Shown in pieces: positions 10,801 to 20,721 of a stretch of DNA of 64,000 nt. Within the stretch, counting starts at the first letter, position 1. The number at the start of each line of letters is the position of its first letter. A program made the position numbers and the translations under genes. The notes beneath the pieces are model-generated. The model was not told the origin of the DNA. It saw only the letters and a list, made by a program, of their open reading frames with translations, and ran no database searches. Source of the stretch: Blepharisma stoltei (taxonomy: Eukaryota; Ciliophora; Heterotrichea; Heterotrichida; Blepharismidae); contig CAJZBQ010000063.1 of assembly GCA_914767885.1 (NCBI GenBank), positions 484,001-548,000 of the forward strand. The letters are read 5' to 3'.

Positions 10801-13637
10801 ATAAATTTTGAAACTTCATAAAAATCCAGTAAAACCTCCAGATGCTGTACTGTCTTTTCCAATGTAAAGTGTTCCAAGATCTTTATAATATGCTGAGGAG
10901 GCAGAAGTAGTTGATGTTGGCGTTCCTCCATCTATTGATCGGGTAAGAACAGTCTGTCCTGAAGTAAGTCCACCAGTAAATGCTATATAATGCCAACTTG
11001 AAGACAGACTTGGAGAGCTACTTATGCTAACTGAAGTCGAATCTGAAAGCCTAAGATTAATTCCAGATATTCCTGAGGCAAAATTTATATAAGAGTATTT
11101 TGTAGTACCATCGAATTTCATAAATAAATATCCATCACTAAGAGGCTTTACTCAGATTAGTAATGAGAAATATGGACTTATAGTGAATGATGCAAGACTC
11201 ATATAATTATTTCCTGAAAAATAGTATCCTCGATAAATTGAAGGAATCGGATCTGTTACCTCCCAAGAAGGATATTTATTTGAATTTGAAGATCCTACAG
11301 ACAATCCACTAACTGTATCTAATTGAATTAAATTCTGAAGTGAAATACTTAAAGGATTTGACGCTGATAATGTGCAAGCATGGCCTGACGAATCAGCTGT
11401 ATAACCAGTAGGACAATAAGTAAGACACATTGTTTTCAATAAATAATAGCTCGATGAAAAGCTGCTGTATTGATAATAAAGACCTCCAGTGCATGATGCA
11501 CATCCTGTAAAGCATTGCACACAAGAAAACCCATCAGTAGAAGCCACATATCCAGCATTGCAAGTGCAAGGAGTTCCAGACGCATTAGAAACACATTGTG
11601 TGCAAAGACCTGTTAAAAATCCTGTACATTTGCTGCAAAGAGGGTCAAAGCAAACATTGCACGATCCGCTTCTAACACACCCATTTGTGCATGAATTACA
11701 GTTTGTAGGAGTTGCTCCGTCCATCCATTGAGACAAAGGGCAAGTCCAAAGGCAGTTTGCATATGATAGAGTGCCACAAATTTGATCTGAGTATTGAGTA
11801 TTAAAGTTGGAGACTGCTGCATTTCATAGAGTGAATTGATAAATGTAGCCTAAAAAATTGGTTGACGAGCTTTTACCGAGAATTATTTTATTGTTTATTT
11901 CGTCTCTATATATGTATTGATTAGTGGTAATAGAAGTTTGTGGGGAATTGTTTAAATATGGGGTAATAGTGGTTTGATATATAGCTAAGGGCTGGTTATA
12001 GCTTGCATTGGTCTGGGCTGATTGTCTAGTTTATGGATTTTGGTTTAGATGAGTAACAATAGCTGAGACAAGCTAAAAGGGACGAGAGATATAGTTGATG
12101 AAGAAAATGAACTAGTAAAAGAAATATAGGCCCAAGCTAAGTTTGATGGATTTAAAGCTGGAGTTGTTACTGTTGTAGTTGCTTCTAGTCTACTCTCTAA
12201 TATAATAGTCAGAACACCATTCGCAGATATTGTTATTTTATTCTTTGTCAGAATATCTCCTGAGCCTGATAGTATTAAAACCCAAAAGCCAATTGAAAAA
12301 TTAAGCGAAATGTAGACAGCAGATGCTTGAAGGTATGATCCACCAGAAAAATAAAGTCCTCTACTTTTAGCTGGAATTGGATCTACTGTTTCTGGGGTAA
12401 TAAAAAATTGATAGCTACTTGAACTTGTTCCTGTTTGAAATAGGCCATAAATTCCTAAAAAATAATTAGCAAAATTTTGATCAATGACAGCTGTAGATAC
12501 TGAAGTGCAAGGCGAGCCGAATCCATAAGGGCATGCTCTTAAACATACACTTGAAACTAGAACATTTGGAGATACGCAGGTTGTGCATAAAAAGTTTATT
12601 GAGCCAGTACAAACATTGCATAAATTGTCACATTTATCACAGGTTCTCGTTGTATAAACCCAATAAGCATTTGTCCCACATGTGCATACACCACTAACTT
12701 TCTGCGCATTTGCAATACAAGTATTGCATGTCAATGTTGGGTTATTCCACACAGCGCATCTATCTGTGTAGCACTGGTTGCAATTGTCTGCTATAGCACA
12801 ATTTCCCTTTATTAAAAGTAATCCAGCAATCTTAGCATTATCTATGATTGGAATAAACCTGACATTAAGAACTCCGCCAGAAAATGCTCCAGAAATTAAA
12901 TTTCCTCCAATATAAACATTTCCGCTTAAAAGTGTAAATTCAATAAACACATCATAAGCTGCATTTTTGCCTGCGACAACAACTAAGTCCAAATTCGAAT
13001 AAGCTGTATAGCTTCCAATGGCTATTGAGAATACTCTTTTTCCAGGCTTATGATTTTTGCTCCTGGGCATATTAATCGATCGGATTTATTAGCAATATTG
13101 ATGTAGATTTTTCTAGAAATCATTTAATTGGAAAGCGTTATTTTAGCCAAGCAAAAGTTCTAAGGCACCTAAAAATTGCAAATTTTACTGATGCTTTGCT
13201 CCAATATAAACAAGTGGAGTGAGAAAAAAGTTTTGACTAAATATTAACGAGATATTGACGAGATTATGTCTCCAAGTAAAAACTTTGACCAAAAGACCTT
13301 ACATGTTTCCAGTCACTGTTCAAAAAATTTCAGCAAATTCGAGAATCAGTACATAAGTCCCATCTGGACTCACTGGGATGTCATATCCTCAAGTTCCAGT
13401 CGAAACCCTTTCTGATTGATAAATATAGCCATTTAGTGTTTGAGTAATTGTTTGAGATCCATCAAAATAGGAACTGCCTTGGGTATTATAAGTATCAGGG
13501 GAATATGTAAAGCCATATGCTGAGACATAAGTAATGCCTCCTGTATTCATAGCTAAGACAACAGTAGTGGGATCAAGAGATAAGGATAGGATTATATTTA
13601 TGAAAATAATCAGAAGTTGCCAAAAACCAACTAGCAT
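1805..13637 (-). CDS. giant Cys-rich / LamG-like repeat, multi-TM surface protein (germline form, nine IESs)
   Basis: Starts at ATG 13637 with a signal peptide; ends at TAG 1805-1807. After removing nine IESs and two 15-nt introns it encodes about 2,900 aa. The ectodomain alternates about seven furin/EGF-like cysteine modules (CxxC pairs such as NCNQCYTDRCAVW and CRDKECLACTAF) with about six LamG/concanavalin-type modules, each marked by a DPIPxxxRGxYFxG strand and a GFxGFLWxxKIYN strand. The last ~600 residues hold 8-10 hydrophobic segments resembling the channel-like C-termini of large ciliate cysteine-rich membrane proteins. A hydrophilic tail of ~60 aa follows. UGA encodes Trp many times (for example in FLWNINIYN). 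Likely cell-surface receptor or adhesion protein; ligand unknown. The module repeats give an internal standard for IES junctions. Confidence 0.85.
2067..2120. other. short IES (54 bp), predicted
   Basis: The minus-strand frame is closed by TAG and TAA here. Joining TA 2119-2120 to TA 2065-2066 removes 54 bp and gives HFYDIFAQTVIMIF, uniting two hydrophobic segments in one frame. No repeat content. The junction is inferred from frame only. Confidence 0.55.
2354..2368 (-). other. 15-nt intron in giant gene
   Basis: GTAATTTTTAATTAG; removing it deletes an in-frame TAG and joins ...VASLC to IALFVFVYKPFED. Confidence 0.85.
2627..2641 (-). other. 15-nt intron in giant gene
   Basis: GTAAGTTTAATTTAG; contains an in-frame TAG. 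Splicing joins LLCWFFI to VVMIITPLL in the TM region. Confidence 0.88.
4937..5217. mobile_element. diverged MITE acting as IES in the giant gene
   Basis: Reverse-orientation remnant of the MITE family (core matches at 5030-5110; right end TTCGCTCACAGAAGGGGGGAG), flanked by TAA at 4937-4939 and TAA at 5215-5217. TA-to-TA deletion gives CQDVICLICDDYASTCITC, restoring the CxxC spacing seen in the sister modules. An alternative TA at 4943 also keeps frame but gives an odd spacing. Confidence 0.85.
5645..6644. mobile_element. 1-kb element with ~220 bp terminal inverted repeats, an IES in the giant gene
   Basis: The left end TACCCTTATATAGATTTC and the right end, inverted TACCCCTATATAAATTTT, begin inverted repeats of about 220 bp (sharing AAAATGGCATG and AACAAGTGTGA-type blocks). 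The interior holds about three diverged ~150 bp tandem units with the shared phrase CTATACTTCC-CAAAAAC. TA-to-TA deletion (5645-46 to 6643-44) restores the frame as SVIAHMDDTLGSWNFIAV within a LamG module. No transposase frame is visible, so it is non-autonomous. Confidence 0.88.
7002..7197. mobile_element. GC-rich foldback palindrome acting as IES
   Basis: About 175 bp form a long imperfect hairpin: CGATGATGGCG and its inverse at both ends, inner blocks CACACGTGGAATCC and GGCTTCACACGTGAA. Joining TA 7196-97 to TA 7000-01 gives QIKDTVYDSIGNVAF, which aligns with the equivalent IVLDTLSGFNVGN and IQLDTVSGLSVGS of two sister modules in the same protein. That homology supports the junction independently of frame. 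Confidence 0.85.
7721..8153 (-). mobile_element. SINE-like retroposon with 13-bp target duplication, IES
   Basis: A GC-rich 407-bp insert (7734-8140) is bounded by perfect copies of CTATGGAGTTTAA (minus-strand sense; 7721-7733 and 8141-8153). In minus orientation it starts GGAAATAAAATGGTGACG and ends in a short TTTAACTAACTAA tail. Deleting insert plus one duplication copy gives GFKGFLWSLKIYNDE, a textbook copy of the LamG strand. No coding capacity. A GGTTCGAGTAG string resembles a pol III B box, so a tRNA-like SINE is possible but unproven. Confidence 0.88.
8199..8601 (-). mobile_element. second retroposon-like insert with 13-bp target duplication, IES
   Basis: A 377-bp GC-rich insert (8212-8588) lies between perfect copies of TACTGGAACGCTA (8199-8211 and 8589-8601, minus-strand sense). 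Deletion to one copy restores RDSITGTLLIGFDNAP. The duplication itself starts and ends with TA, so a TA-to-TA excision removes the element exactly. Its ends differ from those of the neighbouring retroposon (start GTGGTTGGGTTTTGCC), so it may be another family or 5'-truncated. Confidence 0.85.
9741..9981. mobile_element. diverged MITE acting as IES in the giant gene
   Basis: Short (~240 bp) reverse-orientation copy: TAA then CTCTCCCTCCCTCAG at left, TTCGCTCACGAAGTGGGGGAG then TAA at right. Removing it TA to TA restores FTMWKYLSFACSFDNP in one frame through a LamG module. Duplication TAA at both ends. Confidence 0.92.
12029..12114. other. short IES (65 or 86 bp), predicted
   Basis: The upstream frame runs into TAA at 12045 and the downstream frame into TAA just before its first coding block. 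Joining TA 12113-14 to TA 12027-28 gives AYISFTRQSAQTNASYN, which aligns with KYLSFACSFDNPTV of the next module. TA 12092-93 is an alternative left edge. Unique sequence, no terminal repeat. Confidence 0.6.
13033..13351. other. IES near the start of the giant gene, edges uncertain
   Basis: The first exon closes at a TAA near 13300 and the next frame reopens at ~13070. One in-frame TA-to-TA join (13350-51 to 13032-33) gives SPDGTYVFSIAIGSYTAY; other joins are possible. The segment is AT-rich and unique in the window. Confidence 0.45.
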
Positions 13638-14582
13638 TTTTATATTATTAATATCTCTCTTAGAATTTGGATAAAAATTGCAGTGATCATGATGAAAAAT
13701 GGTGACACAATAGATTTACAGTTCTTCGCTGGTTTAGTGATTTATTTTAGTTATATCATGAAAAATATTTTTATAAATTATAAGAAAAAATATTATTATT
13801 ACTTCCTAGTTAATAGGCTCACCAATAGAAATAACTTTTCTATAAGGCTATCTCTTAAAATGAAAATGTATATAATAAGATAACTCATAAATTTTAAAAG
13901 AAGATTTATTAAACCATAAGCACAATAAATAAATCCAATTTTGATATCTAACCGCATCAATAAAACCGATAGCTGTGTATATTATAGAGAATAAAGATTT
14001 CTTCATATGGAGTTCTCAGACTCAGAATTTGAGACCAAGGCGGCATAAAATTTCATGCACCTAGTATGATTTTTTATGAATTCTGACCTATCTCTCGAGC
14101 AAGAAAGCCCATTGAATTAATATAACTAGCCTATCCTATATTAATATTAATGTCCTAATCCTCACTTACGATACTAAACCTTGCTTATTCTACTGAAGTT
14201 ATTAACCTATTTCACTTAAAAAGCCAAACCAAATATTATCCAATAATTACTTACTCCCACCTTTAATTGGAACAAAAAATCCTGTTTCAATTTAAAAAAG
14301 GTTGAATGTTTTTTTTTTAGTAATTTTTTTTTATAATAAAATAAATTTATAAATATTTTAAAAATGAAAAATATAAATTGATGAGATACTTTTAATTTTA
14401 ATTTATTTTTATGAAAATAATTTAAAATATAACCGATTCAGCTTCCAACCGTTTATAGCGTTCTATATACACTCCCTCAATTAAATAAGGTCAAAACTAT
14501 TTATATAAAATTTATTATTTTTATCTGTTTACCCCAGAAATTTTACTAATATTTTTTCTAATTTCAAGACCGAAGGATTTAT
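13638..14582. other. intergenic, AT-rich
   Basis: Upstream region of the giant gene and downstream flank of the RRM gene. A TTACTCCC motif at ~14250 and CACTCCCTCAATT at ~14474 hint at a very decayed MITE, but no core is recognisable. No coding frame seen. Confidence 0.4.
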
Positions 14583-15491
14583 TTAATAATCTCTTTTTCT
14601 CCCATAGCCTTCTCTATCATCTCTTCTACCATAATCTCTTCTATCATAATTATCTTTTCTTCCATAACCTCTATCTTCTCTTTCAAAATCCCCATACCTA
14701 TTTTCTCTTTCACTATCCCCATACCTATTTTCTCTTCCAGCAAAGTCTCTTTTTTCATATCTATCTCCACTGTCACGTCTCGGTAATTTTGATTTTGGCA
14801 GCGACGCGTTTACCACTAAAGCTCTCCCATCAAGCTCAACACCTGAAGAACTCAATGCTTTTTTGGCTTCTTCAGGAGCAGCAAACTCAATAAAGCCAAA
14901 TCCTTTAGGTTTCCCTTCATAATCAGTCACAATTTTTGAGGTGAGAACTTGTCCGTACTGCGAGAAATGCTGGGTAAGCATTTCGTTAGAAATTGTGTTG
15001 CTAATATTTGCGACAAATATTTTGCAGCTTACTGACTCGTTTTTCTCCCCAATCTTTGACACTCTGACCATTCTTCCCAGAAATTCTTTTCCACTTAACT
15101 GAAGGCCTGCTTTAGCTTTTTCAGCGTTTTCGAATCTGACAAAGGCAAAACCTCTTGACTTTCCTTCGAGGTTTTTTGGAATTCTTACACCGACGACTCC
15201 TCCAGTATTTTTGAAAAATCCTTTTATGTCTTCTTCGGTAGCTGACCAGTCAACACCTCCAATGAAAAGATCGGTGTCTGGGTTGCTGAAAGAGGTTTGT
15301 GTAGCTTCTGATGTGGAGCTCTCAGAATTGTCCCCTGAGAAAGTATTGAATCTTCTAAAGGAAAAGGCAGAGAGCGGGGTTGCGAATTGGCGGCAGGCAC
15401 TGAACACAAATGAGGGTTTGAAGAGGAGGGTTGAAGCCTTTTTCAATACTACAGCACGGCCGAGTTGTTTGGCATATGTGAACAGCACCAT
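14583..15491 (-). CDS. mitochondrial-type RNA-binding protein, two RRMs and an RG/DR-rich tail
   Basis: About 302 aa from ATG 15491. The N-terminus (MVLFTYAKQLGRAVVLKKAS, then RRFNTF) is basic and amphipathic with no acidic residues for ~50 aa, as in mitochondrial presequences. RRM1 spans roughly residues 73-150 (RNP2 LFIGGV, RNP1 KSRGFAFVRF), RRM2 roughly 155-235 (RNP2 IFVANI, RNP1 KPKGFGFIEF). The last ~65 residues are repeats of R/D/Y/G (NRYGDSE, NRYGDFE). An ATG 42 nt upstream exists in frame, but the MVLF start matches the N-terminus of the gene at 62478-62735. Likely binds organellar RNA; the target is unknown. Confidence 0.85.
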   Translation of the reverse strand: MVLFTYAKQLGRAVVLKKASTLLFKPSFVFSACRQFATPLSAFSFRRFNTFSGDNSESSTSEATQTSFSNPDTDLFIGGVDWSATEEDIKGFFKNTGGVVGVRIPKNLEGKSRGFAFVRFENAEKAKAGLQLSGKEFLGRMVRVSKIGEKNESVSCKIFVANISNTISNEMLTQHFSQYGQVLTSKIVTDYEGKPKGFGFIEFAAPEEAKKALSSSGVELDGRALVVNASLPKSKLPRRDSGDRYEKRDFAGRENRYGDSERENRYGDFEREDRGYGRKDNYDRRDYGRRDDREGYGRKRDY

Positions 15492-16308
15492 TTTATAAGC
15501 GCTCACCGCAAACCAGAAGAAATTTATTAACAAAATAAATTTTAATAGTAAAATTATTGAGCAGAGTAATGAGCGTAATGTGATGATAGCATTTTAAATT
15601 TATAATAATTATTGCTAGATTTTAGATTGAGAAATATTGAATTTAGCTAATTCAACTTTTTGAAAAAAGAAAAGATACTTTGATTAATTTTTTGACTATC
15701 CACATGAATATCCATAAAATTCACAATACTTTGACAAAAATGAGGTTTTTGGATAACTTATAAGAAATCTTATGTTTATTAGAAATATTAGAGTATTTAT
15801 TTTTAAATAGATAAAGTTTAAAAAGTAATGCAATTTTAATTTACAACTAAAAGGACGTTTATAATGCTCTTCCGTTTGCGAAGAATTCTCCTTCTCTATA
15901 ACCCCCCTCCGCAAGCAAAAAATTTTTTGTTTTCATATAAATTTTTTAAAATCAATTTTGAAGGAAAAATCTGATTTAATTTATAAAATTTGTGATTTTA
16001 AGCACTAATTGATTAACTAACAACAAATATGGAGAATCTGACTACAAAATATATATTTATCTATAATAAAATTATCTAGATATTTCATTATAATATTACT
16101 ATATATATATATCAAAGTATTTATTAAAAAATTTTTTTTCTCGATTGTGGAGGAGTTAATTTCTCAAAAATGGATTTTTCCAATGTTTTGTTCTCTTACA
16201 GAGAGGATTAAGCAATTTTTCCTCTAAATTCTTTTTCATTTATTTTTCACCAAAAAAATTTAATAAATACACAAACGAAACTAAAATAAAACTAAAAAAT
16301 TTCCCTTT
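15492..16308. other. intergenic, with a strongly decayed MITE (about 15899-16211)
   Basis: TAA then CCCCCCTCCGCAAGC near 15900 and CTTACAGAGAGGAT then TAA at 16209 delimit a 310-bp segment that keeps scraps of the MITE core (AATTTTGAAGG, TATATATATATCAAAG). Position between two genes; no frame to test. Confidence 0.55.
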
Positions 16309-18192
16309 CTAAATAATGACCGATGTAAGATAGGTAACTAAGACTTTTCCTGCCAATCTTTCGCCCACAAAAGGAGACACAGAAGGATGTCTCATATACT
16401 GACAATTCTGCACATCAGTCTCATAAGGATTCCACACAAAAAAATCCGCAAACTTTCCAACTGCTATGCTCCCTTTCACTTTCTCAATGCCTGCAATTTC
16501 TGCTGGTTTCATGCTTAAAATCTGTGCCAATTTCACAGCATCTTCTCTTGGGTCATTTCTAATAGCTCCATAGCAGCATTGTAAAGTAAGTCCAATGCTG
16601 CTTACTCCACTAACTGCTTTTTGAAAATCCCCATTACTGATATTCTTTAATGCAGGCTTGACTGGCTGATGATAAGATGTCACTGTGTCTATGCTTCCCA
16701 TTCTCAGTAAATCCAATATAAGTTGCCTATTTTTTTCTTCTCTTATAGGAGGATGTGCTTTAAATCTTGTATCACCATCTCTTATATGGTTCATTGAAAA
16801 GTGTATATAAATTCCGCAAGTCTCACATGTGAGTGATAGCTCTGGGCACTCAAGTTTGGCTTTTCGAACCGCGTAGACTGCATTTGCAGAGCTGACTGAG
16901 GAGATGTGGACTTTAACATTTGGAAAATTTTTTAATTCGGATAAAACGCTTTGGATTCCATTTGTTTCTCATTGCTGAGGAGAATTTGAAAGGAAAACTC
17001 GATAATCTGCTTGGTCTGGGTGCTCTATTTTTTCACAGTCTATTGGTGGAGGCCTCCACGAGTTTCTTCTTAATTCTGGGTTAACTGGCTTAATCTGTGT
17101 AGGTTTCAAAAAATTTTGTTCAAAATCCGGAGACCTAAAATTATTAAAATTTGTTTGATTTATTGAAAATTTAGGAATTTCTGGGGTTTCTTGGGGGTTT
17201 TTAACTTCTGAGTTGTAAATGGTGTTTCCTGAATGTGAATAAGTGTTAATTTCTGCTTTAATTAAGCACTCAAAATTTTCGCTTTCTTTTTTGATTTTTC
17301 CTTCAAACTTCTTTTTTTCTTCAAGTTCGCCTTCACCACTTGAGCTTGACGAAGACGAGCTTGAAGAATCAGAAGAAGTCGGCGAAGATTCCTCAGGCAA
17401 TGACGCTGCAAATAAAAGTGCAGCTGGCATTGTCCTGATTTTTCTTCTATCTAACCCGTATTGCCTAAAAGGTGAACTCATATAAAGGAATCTTTCTGAA
17501 GTTTTCTCAGGGTGTATAAAAAGTGGCTTCGGATATTGGCTGACTTCTTGAAAAAGTAAAGGCAAGTTTTCAGTAGTAAAATACTTGAGGTCTCCAAAAG
17601 GAGGTATCATGTAAACTTTAAACCCTACAATACCTGAGCGAGATAAGTTACTTATTTCACTGAGGCTATTAGGATCAATAAATGCTAAAAACCCAATATC
17701 ACAATACAAATTTATATTGCTCAAGTTATTAAGCTTCATAAGATAGTCATTTAATGTTGTTAATGTAGATCTTGCAAGAGAAGGAGATTCAATAACTGTA
17801 GTGACTCCTCCTGATATTGAAGCTTTAGTCCCTGACTCATAGCCTTCTCAATCTTCAATCATTGAAGGATTTACTGGGTTTTCACTGTCTAAAGCATCTC
17901 CTTCAAGCTCTGAACTGACTTCTTCGTTAAAACACGCATTTAAATCAATTATGCCGGGGCTGATGTAAAGGTCTCCATAACTAATTCATGTGTATTCAGA
18001 GTAGCTGGGCATAATTTCTGGAATTTGAGAGGTGTCGAGTAATTCGATTATTTCCACAATATATTCATCCTTGATTAGGATGGCAGCTGGAATTGTTTTG
18101 GATCTTCTATGTTAATAATACCCTTCCAGAACTACGTTATTAGAACAAATTGCCTTGAGAATTGGCTGATTATGCAAGTCGTTTTCGGCCAT
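16309..18192 (-). CDS. allantoinase/dihydropyrimidinase-like amidohydrolase, probable pseudoenzyme
   Basis: About 620 aa from ATG 18192 after one 15-nt intron. The family fold is clear: ISPGIIDLN near residue 75, GIVGFKVYM (lysine that is carbamylated in the family), LFIHPEK, HISSVSS, FKAHPPIREEKNR, and a C-terminal KGSIAVGKFADFFVWNP. However the metal-binding HxH after PGxxD is replaced (DLNACF) and the SDH motif reads SYH, so zinc chemistry is doubtful. A ~120-residue acidic/serine insertion (poly-Ser at about residues 255-270) splits the barrel. Comparable to non-catalytic CRMP-type members; role unknown. Confidence 0.85.
18107..18121 (-). other. 15-nt intron
   Basis: GTATTATTAACATAG removes an in-frame TAA and joins NVVLEG to RSKTIPAAIL in the amidohydrolase-like gene. 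Confidence 0.9.
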
Positions 18193-18335
18193 ATTTTATA
18201 ACTTTATTAAGCCATTTTGTAAGAGAAATAGAGGAGTTATCAGAAAAAAACTTTGGTAGAAAGGATTTTAAAAGAATAAAGAGATAGAGATATCAGCAAG
18301 CATATCAAGCAAGTGCTCGATGTGAAACGGTTTAT

Positions 18336-18709
18336 TAACTCCTCTCTCTCCGTGAGCGAACAAAAAATTTTGTTTGCTCGGGGAGGGGGTTGATTTTTTT
18401 TTTAAAAAATTTATATATAAATTTTTTCGAAAATTTTTTTCAAAATTTAAAAAAATTCCAATTTGTAAAAATTGAGAAGAAAAATTAATTTAATTTGCAA
18501 AATTTATATTTTAAAACGCAAGCTGTTTAAAATTAATCAGAATTAGCTAGAGATTTCGTATAATATTTATCATTTATATATCAAAAATTTTTTCATAAAA
18601 AATATTTATATTAAAAAAAATTTGTTCGCTCACTGAGGAAGGGTTTTCGGGCAAAAAATAGTGATTTTTCCAATGGTTTTGCTCGCTCGCGGAGGGTTTG
18701 GGGGAGTGA
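18336..18709 (+). mobile_element. full-length but mutated MITE, intergenic
   Basis: Forward copy with the 5' hairpin (CTCTCTCCGTGAGCGAAC... inverted as TTTGCTCGGGGAGGGGG), core and 3' end GGGTTTGGGGGAG. Flanks are TAA at left and TGA at right, so one flank has mutated. Lies between the amidohydrolase start and the actin 3' end. Confidence 0.85.
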
Positions 18710-18964
18710 ATTTAAAGCTGCTATAGCTATTTAGGTTTATAAAGACCGAAAGAATCAATATATTCATATAATAGGAAAACTAATTAAAATAGTGTTTATG
18801 GTGTTCAAAGATAGCTAAATTTAGATCTGATGAATGGTTTTATATAATTTATTAAAACGAAAAATATAATAAATTCCATAAAAAATGGATTTAAATATTT
18901 TTAGCCATTCTGAATATTTTATTGTTAATTTCTATTTCTTTAGGTTAATGATAAATTAGCATAC

Positions 18965-20084
18965 TTAGAAGCATTTGCGGTGAGCAATGCTAGCTCTTTC
19001 TTCATCATAATCAGCCTTGGTGATCCACATCTGTTGGAAGCTTGAAAGTGAGCAGAGAATTGACCCTTCAATCCAGACTGAGTATTTTCTTTCAGGTGGT
19101 GCAACAACTTTAATTTTCATACTTAGTGGTGCCTTTTCTACAAGTTCTTTTTTGAGTCTTTCAGCAATTCCTGGAAACATGGTAGACCCTCTATTCATGA
19201 CAACGTTTCCGTATAAGTCACTTCAGATATCCTCGTCACATTTCATGATTGATTTATAAGTAGCCTCGCTCATGACGTCAATATCAAGCTCTAACAAGCT
19301 TGGCTGGAATAAAGCTTCTGGAACTTTAAATCTTTCACTTCCAAGTGTTACTGCACTTCCGTCAGGCATCTCGTAGTTCCTCTTGATTTCTGAAAAAGTT
19401 CTAGCTTTGTTGTTTCTTCTTTAAAGTCCAAAGCAACATAGCAGAGTTTCTCTTTGATATCTTTGACGATTTCGATTTCAGCTGAGCTGCGGCCTCTCTC
19501 AGTCATAAGACTAACTAAATGCAAGGTCAAGTCACGACCGGCGAAGTCGGTTCTTTGAATTGCATGAGGCGGAACGTAGCCTTCTAAGATTGGGACGACG
19601 CTGGTGACTCCGTCGCCTAATCCACGACTATACCAGTTGTTCTGCAAGAGCTATATAATGCCAGCACAGCTTGGATGGCGACGTAGAAAGCAGGGATATT
19701 GAATTTTTCGAACATGATTTCGGTCATCTTTTCTCTGTTGTTCTTAGGGTTCAGAGGAGGTTCAGTGATGAGGACTGGGTGCTCGTCAGTTGGAACTCTT
19801 AATTTGTTGAAGAAAGCATGATGCCAGATTCTTTCCATATCATCCCAATTAGTAGCAATGCCGTGCTCAATTGCATATTGAATATCGAGAATACCTCTAT
19901 AAGCTTGTGCTTCATTACAAATATAGACTTCTTTTTATTCAGTTGATTTAATGACTACAGGCACTATTGGGCGACCGCAAATGCTTGGGAAGATAGCTCT
20001 TGGACAATCGTCGCCGGCTCAACCAGTCTTACACATTCCTGAACCGTTGTCAATAACGATAGCTTGGAAGTTCTGATCCACCAT
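18965..20084 (-). pseudogene. ACT: actin, full length but with one stop and two 1-nt frameshifts
   Basis: Actin motifs run collinearly over the full length: [112 protein letters not shown] and the end HRKCF. Three lesions are seen: TAA at about codon 46 (between VVIKSTE and [10 protein letters not shown]), a missing base in GIVVD-GDGVT (about 19615), and a missing base at about 19405 after KEETTK. Substitutions in conserved positions ([15 protein letters not shown]) show a divergent copy. Either a decaying paralogue or a real gene with assembly errors; the frameshifts are not at long homopolymers. Confidence 0.8.
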
Positions 20085-20107
20085 TTCCTTTAGGTTAAAT
20101 TATTAAA

Positions 20108-20590
20108 GCCAGGCGTTAGCCATAATGGTGACGCAGTCACCAAAGACCTCCAGTACGGGAGGTTCATCATATTTTTTAATCCAGCCAGAGAGTCTTTTCC
20201 CCAAAGGTGGATGTCTTCCGGTGCCTTTTGTCTCCTGCTTGCGGCTTCAGTCTTGAGTACTTATGGATTTCTGCGGCCTTGCTACGGGCGATTGGAGTAG
20301 GAGTCGTTGGGTGCCAAATTGCCTTCCTTCGACAGCTACAGGAAAAGACTATTCTCCTGTAGCCTGAGCCGAAACCCCCAGTTTCTCAGTAGAGAAATGC
20401 CCATGTGTCCTCGGATCCAAAGGACGTTGCTGAGCACCTCCATTTCAAACCACAGGAAAGCAGCCAAAACCTACTCGGATACACATCTGTTGAGCCTGCA
20501 CTTGATTCTAAGCTCGGAGTCCATCTCAATTCGCTGTAGCCATAAGATCTGGATATTACGCCAAGAGGGTGGGTTGACACGTGCCACCAT
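20108..20590 (-). mobile_element. GC-rich SINE-like insert upstream of actin
   Basis: About 480 bp of GC-rich DNA in AT-rich flanks. In minus orientation it starts AATTAAAATGGTGGCACG and ends ATTATGGCTAACGCC, resembling the start (AAATAAAATGGTGACG) and end (CGCTTATGGCC) of the inserts at 7734 and 22355. Clear target duplications are not visible (weak TTAATTAT/TAAATTAT). It occupies the actin 5' flank. Confidence 0.6.
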
Positions 20591-20721
20591 TTTAATTATA
20601 TATTTCTATTTCTGTAAATCTTCTAATTTTTATAGAATCATATTTTTTAAAATCAATTTACAAGACTTAGGTTTTTATTTATGCATAGCAATACTCATCT
20701 ATTGTCTTCTTTTTATTAAAA

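Noticed and set aside
13683-13883. 66-codon plus-strand frame upstream of the giant gene
   Set aside because: AT-rich, low complexity, no conserved features; likely chance.
14579-14776. 65-codon Met/Glu/Lys-rich frame
   Set aside because: Antiphase shadow of the repetitive RG/DR-rich tail of the RRM gene.
18965-20084. TAA read as Gln in actin (an alternative nuclear code)
   Set aside because: Elsewhere TAA and TAG end genes at sensible positions, and no other gene has an in-frame TAA at a conserved Gln that is not explained by an intron or IES.
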